From Globodera rostochiensis (taxonomy: Eukaryota > Nematoda > Chromadorea > Rhabditida > Heteroderidae), in contig JAEVLN010000003.1 in assembly GCA_018350325.1 (NCBI GenBank), positions 3,440,441-3,504,440 of the forward strand: a stretch of DNA of 64,000 nt, in the 5' to 3' direction. Both the position numbers and the translations under genes were made by a program. The notes beneath the pieces are model-generated. The model did not search any database. It was not told where the DNA came from and saw only the letters and a list, made by a program, of their open reading frames with translations. Below, piece by piece: positions 48,601 through 60,012 of this stretch; positions within the stretch are counted from its first letter, which is position 1, and each line of letters starts with the position of its first letter.

Positions 48601-51600
48601 CCCAAAATCCGCGTACTTTTCTCTGTCCGGGCTTAAAACCATCGACCAGACTGGGAATTGAACGCTCGTTGTCAGTGTTGGAGAACAGCACCAATTCCTT
48701 GTTGATAAACTCCGAGAAAGTGATGCTACGAGTGTCTTTATTGTACAGATAAATATCATGATCGCCTTGTTCACGACGTTGTTTCCTATCCTGAAAACCC
48801 AAATTGGTTGACTTAAATAATAATTTAAAGTCACTTCCATCCAGTTGGTCAGCCACACTTTGCGCTCTTCAATTTTCTTTTTCGAAAAAGCTAATTCGAT
48901 GGCCCCATCATCGGTGTCGTCCTTATACCGAAATGGAATTCGGTGGCGCAGCATATCCGAGAAATATTCCTTGGCCTCTTTCGAAGTGGATGTACCCAAT
49001 CCTAAAAAAATTCGTTGTTAACCCAACAAAATGAGTGTTTGTTCCTATTGGTCCTATCCGATGAGCTGACCAAAACAAGATCACGAAAAAGCATGATCAG
49101 GTCTCATTAAAGTCTTAACGGAAACATTGCAAAAGACAAACCCTTGTAGTATTTGATTTTCCAATTCTTCCAATTTTCTGTGTTCTTTCGCCATTCAATA
49201 TATTCCGGAATCGAATAAAAGCTTTTTTCCTCTTTGCCCTTTGTTGCCTTCACAATCGGCGTGATGAATTCCTCTACAAAATTGCGTTTGATAAGCGAAG
49301 GCCAATTTGTGTGAATGAAGTTGATGACCAGTCCTTTGATATGCGACCCATCTTGATCCTAAAATGCCTTCGAATTCATAAAACCGAAGACTTGCTTTGA
49401 TAGAGGAGAAGGGATCACCTGATCAGCCATGATCATAATCTTTCCGTAACGAAGTGACTCGATGTCCTGTTCGGACTCGTACTTCTTTTTGTACTGAAGT
49501 CCAATTATCTTGATCATGTTGCAAATTTCCGCGTTTTCCATAATCTAAATAGTATACTCTCTGACCGTCAAACCAAACTCATGCCGCCCTCTCTTAACCT
49601 GTTTAGGACTCGCTTCGCGCACATTCAGCAATTTTCCGCGTAGAGGAAAAACGCCGTAATGGTCTCTGCCAATCACTCCAAGCCCCGCAACTGCCAAAGT
49701 TTTGGCCGAGTCTCCCTCGGTGAGAATTAACGTGCATCGCTTCGAATTTTTTGTGCCGGCCTCGTTGGCATCCTCCAATTTAGGAACGCCCTGAGAGTTT
49801 TCTTTTAGCAATTTCCAATATATGTACACATAAAAGGCAAAAAGAAACTCATAAAAGCTGCTTACTTTGAGTTTTGCCGTTTTACGTCCGCTCGTCTTAT
49901 CCTTCAGCTGATTCTCCTTGAAAGTCACCCAATTCAACACCAAATCCACAATTCCACACTTTGCCGCTTCCTTCAAAAATTTGTCGGACAAATCGCATTT
50001 CGAGCCGAAACTCTTCGCTTGCAGAGTCAAAGTCTCTTTGGTTTGAGAATCAAAGGACGGATTCTCGATCAGGGAATTGACGAAGACCCACATGTGGTTC
50101 TTCACCTGCATAGGCTTCACATTCATGCTGTTCTTCGCGATCTTTTTCTTCACCACTTCAACAAGAGACTGAGCAATTTGACCGGCTACCAAATCGACAT
50201 GAGTGCCACCCTAAAACGTCAAAAAATCAACATTTAAACTCATATTTGACATCCAATATTTGGACTAAAAAAGATGAAATGTTGTTTTAATTGCCACTTC
50301 TAACGTGTTTTGGTTTTATACTTACTACTAAATCCAGCTCAGAGATCAGTAATTTTATTGACATTTTTGCTAAACAATGATCAAACAACGCATTGTAAAA
50401 CCTATACAAACCTTTGGCGTTGAAATGCTGTTGACAAAGGAAACTTGTTTGAAGTTCCCAATGTCGGATATGCACAATGCAACCTCCCATCGGTTATTAA
50501 CCGTTTCGTAAACAACTTTAACGGGCGAACCATCATCGTTTTTCACTTGATCGGTGTATTGCTCGACGTATTCTTTGAAGCCTTGGCACTAAATTTTTAT
50601 TCTTGGTTGCGTAGTAAATCAAAAACAAAGCACTAACTGGGATCCTCGTCCCGTTGAGAAACACTTTCACTCCTTTGCTCGTTCCAGCAATGTCGTACGC
50701 ACGTCTCGACATCAAAGCAATTATGTCCTCTTCAAGTTCCTCCATTTTGAACAGCTTCAGATTTGGCTGGAACACAACTTTGGTGTAATCTTCCTTCGCG
50801 GCATCGGAAATCTTCGGCTCCCCATCTTTCTTCATGCTGTTCTTCCAGTTCTGAAATTACTTTACGTAATTGTATTTATTTTGAACGAATACTTGTGAGA
50901 ATTTTTTGCCGTATTCGGAACTTGAAGTTTCGACAGTGAAACGCGAGCTAAAAATGTTGGTCAGTTTGGCTCCGTAGCCGTTGCGACCGCCGGTTGTTTT
51001 GCGTTCGTCGTCATTGTAATTTGACGAAGTCAGTAAAGTCCCGAAGATCATTTCCGGCACATACAATTTCTCCACCTTATGCATCACAACGGGAATGCCA
51101 CGACCGTTGTTCCAAACGGAAATTTGATTGTTTTCTCTTAAAGTTTCGTAATTAGAATGAACTGATGCCAGCAATGAAAGCCAAAACAAGGAAGGATCTT
51201 TTCCAAAATCTATCTTCCCATCCCAAAAAAGTAAACAGTCCGTTCCCCTTTCGGACCCTGTTTTAAACCACATCGCTCCTACAACATAAATTAGACTTAC
51301 TTGTCAATGTCAACTTTTATAACGTTCATTTTCGAGTCTCTCTGTTTATTGTCTGCCGCATTCACGAGAATCTCGTCGAATATTTTGTAAAGCCCCGGAA
51401 CGAATGAAATTTCGCGGAAAACCATCTTGTTCGCTTCAGAGTCATAAACCCAAGTCGTCTAAAACGCAAAAATAAACATGAAAGGATTCAGGCCAAGTTT
51501 ATATACACAATACCATTTTGGTGCACTCCACAGAACCGATGTATGTGTCAGGCCGGAGGAGCACATGCTCAAGCTGTGAAACTTTCTTGTATGTAGCTTC

Positions 51601-51609
51601 TATAGACAT
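45627..51609 (-). CDS. top-2: DNA topoisomerase II
   Basis: Eighteen exons in transcription order: 51609-51514, 51458-51301, 51136-50893, 50850-50638, 50588-50412, 50210-49866, 49790-49599, 49544-49419, 49358-49142, 49001-48835, 48790-48617, 48573-48326, 48282-48051, 48006-47662, 47612-47274, 47228-46998, 46316-46152, 45998-45627; about 1346 residues. The type IIA enzyme passes one duplex through another using ATP; it is nuclear and needed for chromosome segregation. Landmarks: [16 protein letters not shown] ATPase VWNNGRGIP and [35 protein letters not shown] and [44 protein letters not shown], the catalytic Tyr in [11 protein letters not shown], and [18 protein letters not shown]. The C-terminal tail is Lys- and Asp/Glu-rich with a duplicated [15 protein letters not shown]. 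The enzyme looks complete and intact. Confidence 0.97.
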
Positions 51610-52098
51610 TGCAGCAAATCTCTGAAAAAATGTAAAATTTTGAAACATGTTCGAATTCGGGTCCGGGGCTCGGAATTGATCGAAATGGATGCCATATTCG
51701 GATTCTACGCCCCCGAAAACCTCTAGAAACACCTTTTTATCAACTTTGAAAAAAAATTAGAAAAAATGGGGGGGGGGGGGGGGGGGGGGGGGGGGACCAG
51801 CCCGACTATTACGCAGTTATGACCAAAAAATTGAAAAAAAAAACACGCGAAAATAAGCATCATTAAGCCCCATTTGCCTATTCGTAGAATGAATAAGTTC
51901 AGTAATTCACTGAAATAGTGCCTTTACAAAATTTACTTTGTTGTAAAAATTGTTTCGCAAAGATTGCTTAGAAGGAGAACAAACACGATTTATGTACAAT
52001 AACAATCGATCTATTGTGAACTGCAAAGCGATTTTATAGACGAAAATCTAAAAATTGATTGTTTACAGAGAATAGCATACATAGATTTTATTTGTATG
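51610..52098. other. Spacer upstream of top-2 with a 32 bp poly-G run
   Basis: Contains a poly-G run at 51765-51795 and AT-rich DNA; no exon supported. The top-2 promoter presumably lies here. Confidence 0.45.
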
Positions 52099-52222
52099 TA
52101 CTAGAGCAGGGCTCCCATTCGTACTTGGCTGCCAAGTACAGTACTTGGAACGTTATGTACTTGGAAATCAACATGTTTGTACTTGGCTCTAACGCTAACC
52201 AAATACGAGCCCTGTACTAGAG
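52099..52222. repeat. Inverted-repeat element rich in GTACTTGG
   Basis: The octamer GTACTTGG or its complement occurs at least five times in about 80 bp, and the ends CAGGGCTCCCATTCG / TACGAGCCCTG are inverted copies near TACTAGAG. This looks like a small foldback insertion. Confidence 0.5.
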
Positions 52223-52857
52223 ACCCTGGACCTGGGTACAGGCCTGGATTTTTCCTGTACCCAGAGTCCAGGTCCAGTGGAGCCTCTGCGACCCGGGGTT
52301 TTTCCCACCTCCCTAAAATCCAGGTCGGACCCAGGCTTGTCCAACCAAACTAAATAAATTGGGTGTCAGTCATCGAAAGCTCTATATGTTTAGAAGCTAT
52401 TATCTAGCAGGAACTAAACGATCATTTAAACCTTAAGTTATTGTTTGAAAAGAGCGAAAACCTAAGTTTTGTGGTAATTTTCGATTATAACTTTTTTGAT
52501 AAGGATTTAATCACCTTGTTGATTTGAATACAAAATCTACCCAACAAACGCTTTCGATTGTACCAAATTTGTTTCGTTTGGAAGTTATTGCACTTCAAAG
52601 GTCCTTGGGGTCCAAACGTCCTCCTCCCACTTGTGGGCTTCCTCGTCCAAACCCTAAAAATTCCACCCCTATCTTATTACATACCTATGTACTTAATTCC
52701 TTGTGGTTTTGTACCCTTACAAAAAATAAAGGACATCATTTTGAAAAATATGTATGTCGAGGATTTATTCAAAATTTAAAAATTCCAGAAATCTCAAATA
52801 AAGAACGAAAAAGGACGCTCCAGGTCTGGATCCAGATCCAGGTCGATCTCTAAGAAG
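52215..52857. mobile_element. Possible MITE-like element with inverted ends
   Basis: The left end AGAGACCCTGGACCTGGGTA contains a hairpin (CCTGGGTACAGG pairing with CCTGTACCCA at about 52231-52263). The right end CCAGATCCAGGTCGATCTCT is an imperfect inverse of the left. The interior is AT-rich without coding support and includes CATCGAAAGCTCTATATG, similar in style to the foldback element in sma-9. The right end lies 15 bp before the LSM12 start codon. Confidence 0.4.
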
Positions 52858-52871
52858 AAGTATTCATCAGA

Positions 52872-54427
52872 ATGGCGCGTCTTCCGACCGACCTTAGTGG
52901 AGTTTTGGATGCTGTTTCGGTCACTGTTGCTGTCAACGAAAGCGTAAGCAAAGAATGTCCGAGCTCTTCGACCATAACACTCGACGATCTAAAAAACGGC
53001 GACCTTTTGCAATGTTCCACTCGAATGCAGAATTTTGCCGGTCAATTGCTTTCGGTCGATCGACGCAAAGGCATTTTTGTTCTGAGTGAGCAAAAAGGCA
53101 CAGAACGTCAATTTGACATTCATTTCGTCTGTTTTGCTAAGCTTCAATCAGTACGTTTGTTCATTACATTACAAATTTCGGATGGAGGAGCCTTCAAGAA
53201 AAACATTTATAAGAGAAATACCTTTTTGGGGGATTTTATCATTTCTTGGCAAGAGTCGACCTGGTGCGTAGCGGCCGGTGATAGTTTAGTCACCACCCTC
53301 TCTATATGTGATGCCCTCCCTCTAGCGATTACCCAGATTTTGGATTTTTATGCTTCAACGCTTTTATAATTTCCTTAAGTTGAAGAAGCTTTCTTCCGAT
53401 TGTGCTGAGCTTTTCCATCTTTCGTTGGACTCGCCAAGGGCGGCACGGGAAAGGTTGGCCAAAGCCGAACAACGGTTGGGACAACTTTGGGTAGACGCCA
53501 AACTTAGCGAAGCGGCGAAACGCACTTTCATCGAGCTGAAGAGGATGTAAGTGCGGACGGACTGATCATGGAACACACGAAAGAAATGGCAGCATTTCTG
53601 AGTTTCTGGGAATATGATCCTCAAACCTTGCTGTTGAGAGAAAAAGTACTTTTGGTTTGATTTTTTCTTAGTTATCTTTTAATCTTAGTCGAAAATTCTT
53701 TTTTGGATTTATGGGGGTGGGGGGGCGGTCTCCGAAATTTAGGAAAATGCATTTTTATTCAGATTTGACGATGTTGTCTGGGAAGGAGAGGGCATCAAAG
53801 GTCATTAAATGGTTGATCGTTTGTTTTGATCAATTTGAACACAATTAGTGCTGAAATGTATTCTCGTCATCGAACCGTACGACGAAAATGGCGTTAAATG
53901 TCTCGACTCGCGAACTTCGTCCATCAGCGCATTGGCTCGCGTGAAGAAAATTGTAAGGGAATTTGGCTTTGGACTTTCTCATTATATTTGCTCGGTCAAT
54001 TCGGAAACGGAATTTTTATTTAAGGCTGGACTTTATTTCTATTTTTTCCTATTTATAAGTGGGACAAGTTCCTTATGTTTTCCATTCTTTATTCTTCACA
54101 AAAATTGACTAATTTATTCAGTTGGGCCAACGCGCTTTTTCGTCTTCTCGATTGGTTCCTCTCCCCCAACAGTGCGTCTCTCCATCCTCGTCCACGCCTT
54201 CCACCCTCGTCCAGCCTGATTATGAAGAGCAGGAGGCGATGTCAGAATCTGATCGGAACCTTTTCGGCACTCTTCCAACATCGGCGGTCGTCGATCTCTT
54301 CCTGGACGCTTCCCAGTCGGAAGAGCCGAAAAGCGTTCGGAGGAAATGCTCTTCTCCGCTGCGGTCGCCTCTCTGTTGTTCCTCGTCGGAAGAATTGGAA
54401 ATGGTCACACCGCCGACGATGGATTAG
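52872..54427 (+). CDS. LSM12: LSM12 homologue (Lsm plus AD domain)
   Basis: Exons 52872-53150, 53380-53546, 53763-53800, 53849-53952 and 54122-54427 (TAG) give 297 residues with correct phase; the third exon is only 38 nt. Residues 40-95 form an Lsm-like fold (GDLLQCSTRMQNFAGQLLSV, GIFVLSEQKG). The anticodon-binding-domain (AD) half follows: ERLAKAEQRLGQLWVDAKLS, AAKRTFIELKRIFDDVVWEG, ILVIEPYDENGV and SISALARVKKI. LSM12 binds RNA-associated ataxin-2 complexes; animal LSM12 also serves as an NAADP receptor. The ~100-residue Ser/Pro/Glu-rich tail encoded by the last exon extends beyond the usual LSM12 length (about 195 in vertebrates). The start is the first in-frame ATG; the frame is closed upstream. 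Confidence 0.88.
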
Positions 54428-54652
54428 TGATCGGAGAATGGAGGATTTTTGGCTAATCCTGTACATTGATCCACGGAAAGGGAAGATTTAATTGTGCATT
54501 GTGGATCAGTACAAACAGGACAACCTTTTGTATAACATCCAATCTAACTTTTGGAACTGATTCCCCCAACACCCTCGCGGTGTAATCTTTTTACCAAATA
54601 GCATTCAATTCATTGTACATATCATATTTAAAAATTATGTAATTTTTGGAAA
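54428..54652. other. Convergent 3' spacer
   Basis: AT-rich DNA between the LSM12 and stomatin stop codons; no exon seen. Confidence 0.45.
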
Positions 54653-56772
54653 TTACAAAGTTGTATGTAAATTCCGTTTCCTTAGTCTGTGCATTAGTCG
54701 TTTGATCATCTCCAGAGGAATGGGCACCACCTTTGTACTTGCTGGATTTCTTGTAATTATGTCATAACTCACATATGTGTGGTTATGTACTGAGGAGATT
54801 CTGATCAGTGTTTGGAGGTAACGGAGGTGAAGTGACACCTTAAGGGTGGGGGTTGTAGAGAAGGCTGGGAACGGCCGAACGACTTTGTTGCCTCGAATGA
54901 CATCAGCTGCTTGGACCATGGACCTGTGTAGCTGTTAGATTAAGGGTCTTTATCGTAATTTTGGAAGACGAATTTGTTAAGTTTCGAGCTGTGAATTCAA
55001 ACGCTCGGGGGATTAAATGCCAATTGTGCCCATGCCTGACCTGCTTGCACTTCGTTCTCCGTCCGCTGCAATAATTTTTGCTCGCGCGTCTCGCGCCGCT
55101 TCAGCCTCGGCAGCCATTGACTGAAAATTTACTCGGATCCATCGGTGATCATTTGGGTAATGGACCAGTTTATGTCGTGTTATTTTTATGGCATCCAAAA
55201 CCCTCCCCCCTGGGGAGTTGGTTGAACTGCCCCCCAGGCCTTCCTCCCTGGGGGGTTGGTTGAAGTGCCCCCCCCTAAACCCTCACCCCTGGGGGGTTGG
55301 TTGAACTGTCCCCCAGGCCTTCCTCCCTGGGGGGTTGGTTGAAGTGCCCCCCAGGCCTTCCTCCCTGGGGGGTTGGTTGAAGTGCCCCCCCCCAAACCCT
55401 CACCCCTGGGGGGTTGGTTGGTGCCCCCCAAACCCTCCCCCATGGGGAGCTGGTTGAAGTGCCCCCCCACCTTCATCAGTTGCTGGGGCAGTCGGATGTC
55501 CTTAAGGGGGGCAAGTTGGAAGAATTGAGGCGAACGCAACTTCCTTCGCCGACCTTTATCTCCACTCGCTCCACTTTCTGTTTTTTGGCTTTCAAAATCT
55601 TTGGTTTTGTGCCCCCCCCCCACTCACCACGCCCCACGGGTCCGTCCCATCGTCCAACACTTTTTCCGTTATCTAAATTCGTGGATAAGCAATCAATCTA
55701 AACAAATACCAATAAATCCCCCAATTTTGCCCGAGGCGCAACCAAACCGAAGGCCCTTTAAAGTCAGTGTTCTTACACTGGAGATAATGTCGCGCTCCTG
55801 CAGAATTTCGCTGAGTGTTTTCGTGCCGAGAACGTTGCGCAATGTCCTTTTATTGGGGGGGGGGGGGTAAACCGTTAAATCTTTTCTATCCCTTAAGGGG
55901 TTCTCAAAGTGAAATAAATATAATAAAAAGTCCTCCGGTGCTTACGTCTGTGCAAGCAGTTTTGTACTGAATTGGGCATCGTTGACGCTGAAACGGCGAA
56001 AATACGGTTGGTTATTAAAGAGGGAGGGAAGAGCCCCAAAAAACTCACTTTGTTACCGAAATGACGGGGTTCGAAATGCGAAAATAAATGACGGCTTCAA
56101 CCGAAACGGTGACAGTGTCGCGGGAAAGGATCTCCTGAAATGTTTGGGACGAAACAATTTTTGCCAAAACATAAAAAAATACCTTTTGAGTTAATTTCAA
56201 CAAAAATATGCAAAAAATTTCACCTGCGGGGGAACGTCGAAAGAGAGCACACGGAGGTCGACCATTTTGAACGTGTCGATGCACGGCATAATGAAGAACA
56301 TCTTTTGGGTTGAGGGAATAGGCAATTCCTTCCAACGGAAACAAACCCCCGGACCCTTCGTGCCCCGTTTTATCAATCGTCCGAGTCGAAACACCACCGC
56401 CCGTTCGTACTCTCTGAAATTACAGCAAAATTTGGGGGAGTTTTGTTTTTTGGCTGGCCTTACTTTGACACCCTCAGGCAAAAAGGGATACAAAAAGGGA
56501 AAGTGAGCACCAGCAGAAGCACGGAGAGAATGTACAAACATTTGGAAATGATCGGCGCTTGACGGTTTAACGGAAACAAAAAACAATCCGTCCGTTTACA
56601 TATTTAAACACGGCATTTGCCAACCTTTTCATCGTCGAGCAAGTGCCGAGTGCGGATCAGCCAACTCTGTGATCGGGCTCTGATCGGGATCTTCTCCACA
56701 GTGTCCTGAATTGCACTCAAATTTCAAAATTCCAAAATATTGAAAAGAAACCATAAAAGTGGATTTTACCAT
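54653..56772 (-). CDS. Stomatin-family (SPFH) membrane protein
   Basis: Fourteen exons in transcription order: 56772-56770 (ATG only), 56705-56612, 56557-56464, 56413-56347, 56301-56224, 56134-56049, 55987-55946, 55846-55777, 55672-55628, 55577-55554, 55500-55471, 55120-55041, 54923-54884, 54838-54653; 312 residues with every phase consistent. A hydrophobic hairpin (CLYILSVLLLVLTFPFCIPF) is followed by the SPFH core: KEYERAVVFRLGRL, KGPGMFFIMPCIDTF, VDLRVLSFDVPPQE, SRDTVTVSVEAVIYFRI, LLAQTTLRNVLGTKTLSEIL, KVERVEIKDIRLPQQLM, MAAEAEAARDARAKIIAADG and LHLRYLQTL. Stomatins oligomerise on the inner plasma membrane and tune ion channels; C. elegans MEC-2, UNC-1 and STO proteins are relatives. The C terminus is short and basic, unlike MEC-2. 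The first-exon call (ATG directly at a GTAAAA donor) is an inference. Confidence 0.92.
55195..55472. repeat. ~39 bp minisatellite in stomatin-gene intron
   Basis: Six to seven units of CCTGGGGGGTTGGTTGAAGT plus GCCCCCCAGGCCTTCCTCC, with variants (AAACCCTCACC). It fills the intron between exons 55500-55471 and 55120-55041. Confidence 0.93.
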
Positions 56773-57026
56773 TTAATTGAGGGAGTGAGTTGGGTTGGGA
56801 GCGGGAAGAAATGAATGGAGAAAATCTTCGAAAGCGCAACGTCCCCCGGGGCACCGATAAAATGGAAACTAAATGAGGCCGAGAGCGAATCTATGCTAAT
56901 AAGCCTTATTAGCGGCAGAAGTGTGAAAATATGCACATATTTTAATGTTGGCCAAAGACTGGCGAGGCTCGGGGCTTCGGCTCGTGAGAAACTCATTTTT
57001 AAAATTTAAAACGGTTTATAAGCCAT

Positions 57027-57461
57027 TCAATTCAAGTTTTTTAAGTCCGAAATTTGAAAGGCGCAATTTTTACTTTTTACGCATTTTGTTTTTGCCTTTC
57101 TTTGAGGGGGCGCTTCACCGTCCGTAATGCCCAGGGCGTAAACGCTGGGTGGTGCCAGTCGGTTCGGGTCCAGCTGAAAGCGCGTCAGACGACGCATTGG
57201 CACCGTCGGAAGCGGCGGAGTGCCGGGACGGAAGAGTACCGGCGGTGCAAACGCTTCCGGCGTCCGACGCATTACCGCCACCGTTTGACGGAAACCATCG
57301 CCGCCGGCGCTTGTCGACGACTGTCCGTCCTCCTGAGAGTCCACCGCACGGCAGCGGCGCATTGAAAATTGGTGCCGGGCGAGCGGCCCATACGGCGACG
57401 GCGACGGGCGGGGCGACGGCGGCGCACTGTGAAAGGACGACGGCGGGATACGGCCGGACAT
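57027..57461 (-). CDS. Unrecognised Pro/Arg-rich protein or terminal exon
   Basis: A minus-strand frame with ATG at 57461 runs 144 codons to a stop at 57027. Composition is Pro/Ser/Arg-rich with ordered-looking strings (PLARHQFSMRRCRAVDSQED, LTRFQLDPNRLAPPSVYALG) and a Lys-rich end. It could be a one-exon gene or the 3' exon of the gene at 57892-60012, which lies just upstream on the same strand; no acceptor in the right phase was found to join them. No family recognised. Confidence 0.5.
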   Translation of the reverse strand: MSGRIPPSSFHSAPPSPRPSPSPYGPLARHQFSMRRCRAVDSQEDGQSSTSAGGDGFRQTVAVMRRTPEAFAPPVLFRPGTPPLPTVPMRRLTRFQLDPNRLAPPSVYALGITDGEAPPQRKAKTKCVKSKNCAFQISDLKNLN

Positions 57462-57891
57462 GGCCAGAAGAATGGCGAATTGATGGGTTGGAACAAATTT
57501 GGAATTTGGCCAGTAGAAAGAACGGACAAGCGAACGAATGCCGAAACAAAATCGACGAGAATCGGCAGAATGAATTAGAGAACTTCGAGAATTTGGTACC
57601 GACCGATTGATAGGCAATGAAAGCGAATGATTAATAAAAGCAGACTCGTTGTTAGATTCTCGCCAAAACTTTTGGAAAAGCGCCCATCGATCACTTTTTG
57701 GTTCCTACGGGAAATTCGTTGCCAACAACAAATTGATTGCGAAAGTTGGAAGTGTGGAGGAACAGAAGCAACTGTTCTCGTTTGTAATGTCAACAACAAT
57801 TTTGGGTAGTTTAATGTGATTTTGGGATTAAAATTAAACAAAAATTGGGATCAAAGGCGGACTGTTTGCGGGCACTTTTCAAATGGGTGAC

Positions 57892-60012
57892 CTGAATGGT
57901 CGGGTCGAAACTGATTTTGTGCCGCATTGTGTGCTGTTCGGACGGCACGCGCAGCAATTGTTGCGGCAGTTGGGGCAAAGGCGCTGTGGCGGCACGGCAA
58001 ATTTGCGGGGGACACCGAAGAGACATTTCCACGTTAATTGTCGCCTGATGGGCTTTCGAGAGTTTCGACTCTCGAGCTGTTTTTCTGGACTATTTCAAGT
58101 TTTGCACGGAGTAATAGGATAAAAATTGCGATGTTTCGGACAATATTTTGACGAAATATTACGCCCGGGGCGGTTAATGATGGAGGACGACGACGCCCGA
58201 GGCGAATGGGACTTTATGACATATGATTGGCCATAAATCTGTCAAATTGTCCGCTTCGCCAGGCGCCTCCGGGGAGACGGAGCTTTGCCTTCGGCTATAT
58301 TTTTAGTGGTGGCCAAACTCAACCCAAGCGGCAGCAGTTGTGGCGGGGGGGGGGGGCAAAGAACAAAAAGTGTCGCCGGAAGGGGTTAAATAAAATGAAT
58401 GATTATGGACGATGAAATGTCGAAAAAGAGGGCCTAATTAGTTCTCGACTCGCATTTGGCCGATCCTTTTTAAATAAAAAGGTGCAAATCCGTCAACTTT
58501 TTCGAGAAACCCCCGGGCTGCTGTCATTGGCATCGCTTTCTCTCCAAACAAATAAATTTGCTAATTTGGCACTAACCAATTTGCTGCCAGCAAGGCCGCC
58601 GAGAGTGTTGTCCTGGCCGGGCACCTGCAAATTGTGCATGCGAATGCGACTCATCAGATTCTGTCGCGTCATTCCGCCCGCAAAAGGGATCAGAATGGGC
58701 GGCATTGCCGAAGTGTTCAGCTCCTGCGGCACGTACAGCGACATTTGCAGTTGCCTGAATTCCTTCGTTCTGAAGGCTAAACGGAGGCCATCGTTAAACT
58801 CCTTCGATTTCCGTAACCGAAAGTGAAACAAACGCTTTGGAAAGCACCGAATATATCCCCCCCCCCCCCCCGGGGGCATTAGGGAGGAAATGAAACGATG
58901 AAATTAAATTTGCAAAAAAAGTTTGTTTAGTTGGGCTGCCCGCCGAAATAAAATTGTGCTTCCGGGGCAATATGCCCAAAGACATATAAATAATGTTTGG
59001 ATGGCTCTTGGGAAACGCTTCATTCCGTGCCGACAGTGAGAGGCCCTCCGACGGAGCGGTCCCTCGGGGGCACGATGCCGTCCCGGAAATGTCAGTCGTT
59101 GGCAGGTGGAAGCTTCAAAAAAGAGACACTTCAACTGAAAACGTCGGAAGATAAAAGAAAAAAGATGAGAAGAAGTTAATAAAAGATATGAAAGAAAATG
59201 TAATCTTCCGCCGACTGATTTCATTTGAGTTGAAAACAAATGAAAGGCGCCGGGGGGTTTTGCATGGCATTTACAATTGTTCAAGACCATTTCATCCATC
59301 CATCTGTTCACTTTTCATTACCTCTGCCCGTTTTGACCACCCAATCCATCCAATTTTACGGCCCCTCCCCCGGGGGGGGGGATCGTTTTTGTTCTTACCG
59401 CCCAGGCGGACGGGGGACATCGCCCCCCCCCGCGCCGCTCACCTCGGCGAGGACTGTCCAATATGGAAAAGTAATGAACGAAAAGGCAAAAAGCGACGCT
59501 TTCCCCATCCTTCGCATTCTCTCAACCATTCCTGCTGCCCTCCTTCTTCCCCCCCCCCCCCCTCCCTCCTTTTGCCCCCCCCCGCCTCCCCTCCCCCCCT
59601 TCCCCTCCCCCCCCCCTCCCTCCTTTGCCCCCCCGCCTCCCCTCCCCTCCCCCCCCTCCCCCCCTTCCCCTCCCCGCCCCCCTCCCTCCTTTTGCCTCCC
59701 GCCTCCCCTCCCCTCCCCCCCCTCCCCCCTCCCTCCTTTTGCCCCCCCGCCTCCCCTCCCCTCCCCCCCCCCCTCCCCCCCTTCCCCTCCCCGCCCCCCT
59801 CCCCCCCCTTCCCCTCCCCGCCCCCTTCCCCTCCCCCCCTTCCCCTCCCCCCCCCTTCCCCCCACTCCCTTTTGCCCCCCGCTCCTTCCCATGGCGGCGG
59901 CGAACATTAAACGCTTCCTTTGCTTACCCATGGGAAATGTTTTCAGTTGTCTTCGGCTCATCAGACCAAATTTGGCGTCAAAATTGAATTCTTCCGCCAT
60001 TTTCACTTCCAT
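57892..60012 (-). CDS. Unrecognised multi-exon gene (5' four exons)
   Basis: Exons 60012-59928, 59453-59399, 58769-58577 and 58044-57892 join in phase (1, 2, 0, 0) and open with an ATG (MEVKMAEEFNFDAKFGLMSR). Later strings are EFRQLQMSLYVPQELN, MPPILIPFAGGMTRQNLMSR, HNLQVPGQDNTLGGLAG, MSLRCPPQICRAA and SEQHTMRHKISFDPTIQ, then a donor CAG|GTCACC. No signal peptide, membrane segment or known motif is seen; it looks cytoplasmic or nuclear. The first intron holds a 350 bp C/T-rich tract. The 3' end is unresolved and may be the exon at 57027-57461. Confidence 0.55.
59545..59892. repeat. C/T-rich low-complexity tract in an intron
   Basis: Irregular 25-60 bp units of CCTCCCCTCCCCTCCCCCCC and CCTCCCTCCTTTTGCCCCCC. 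Long Pro/Ser- and Gly/Arg-rich frames on the two strands are low-complexity artefacts. Confidence 0.92.
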
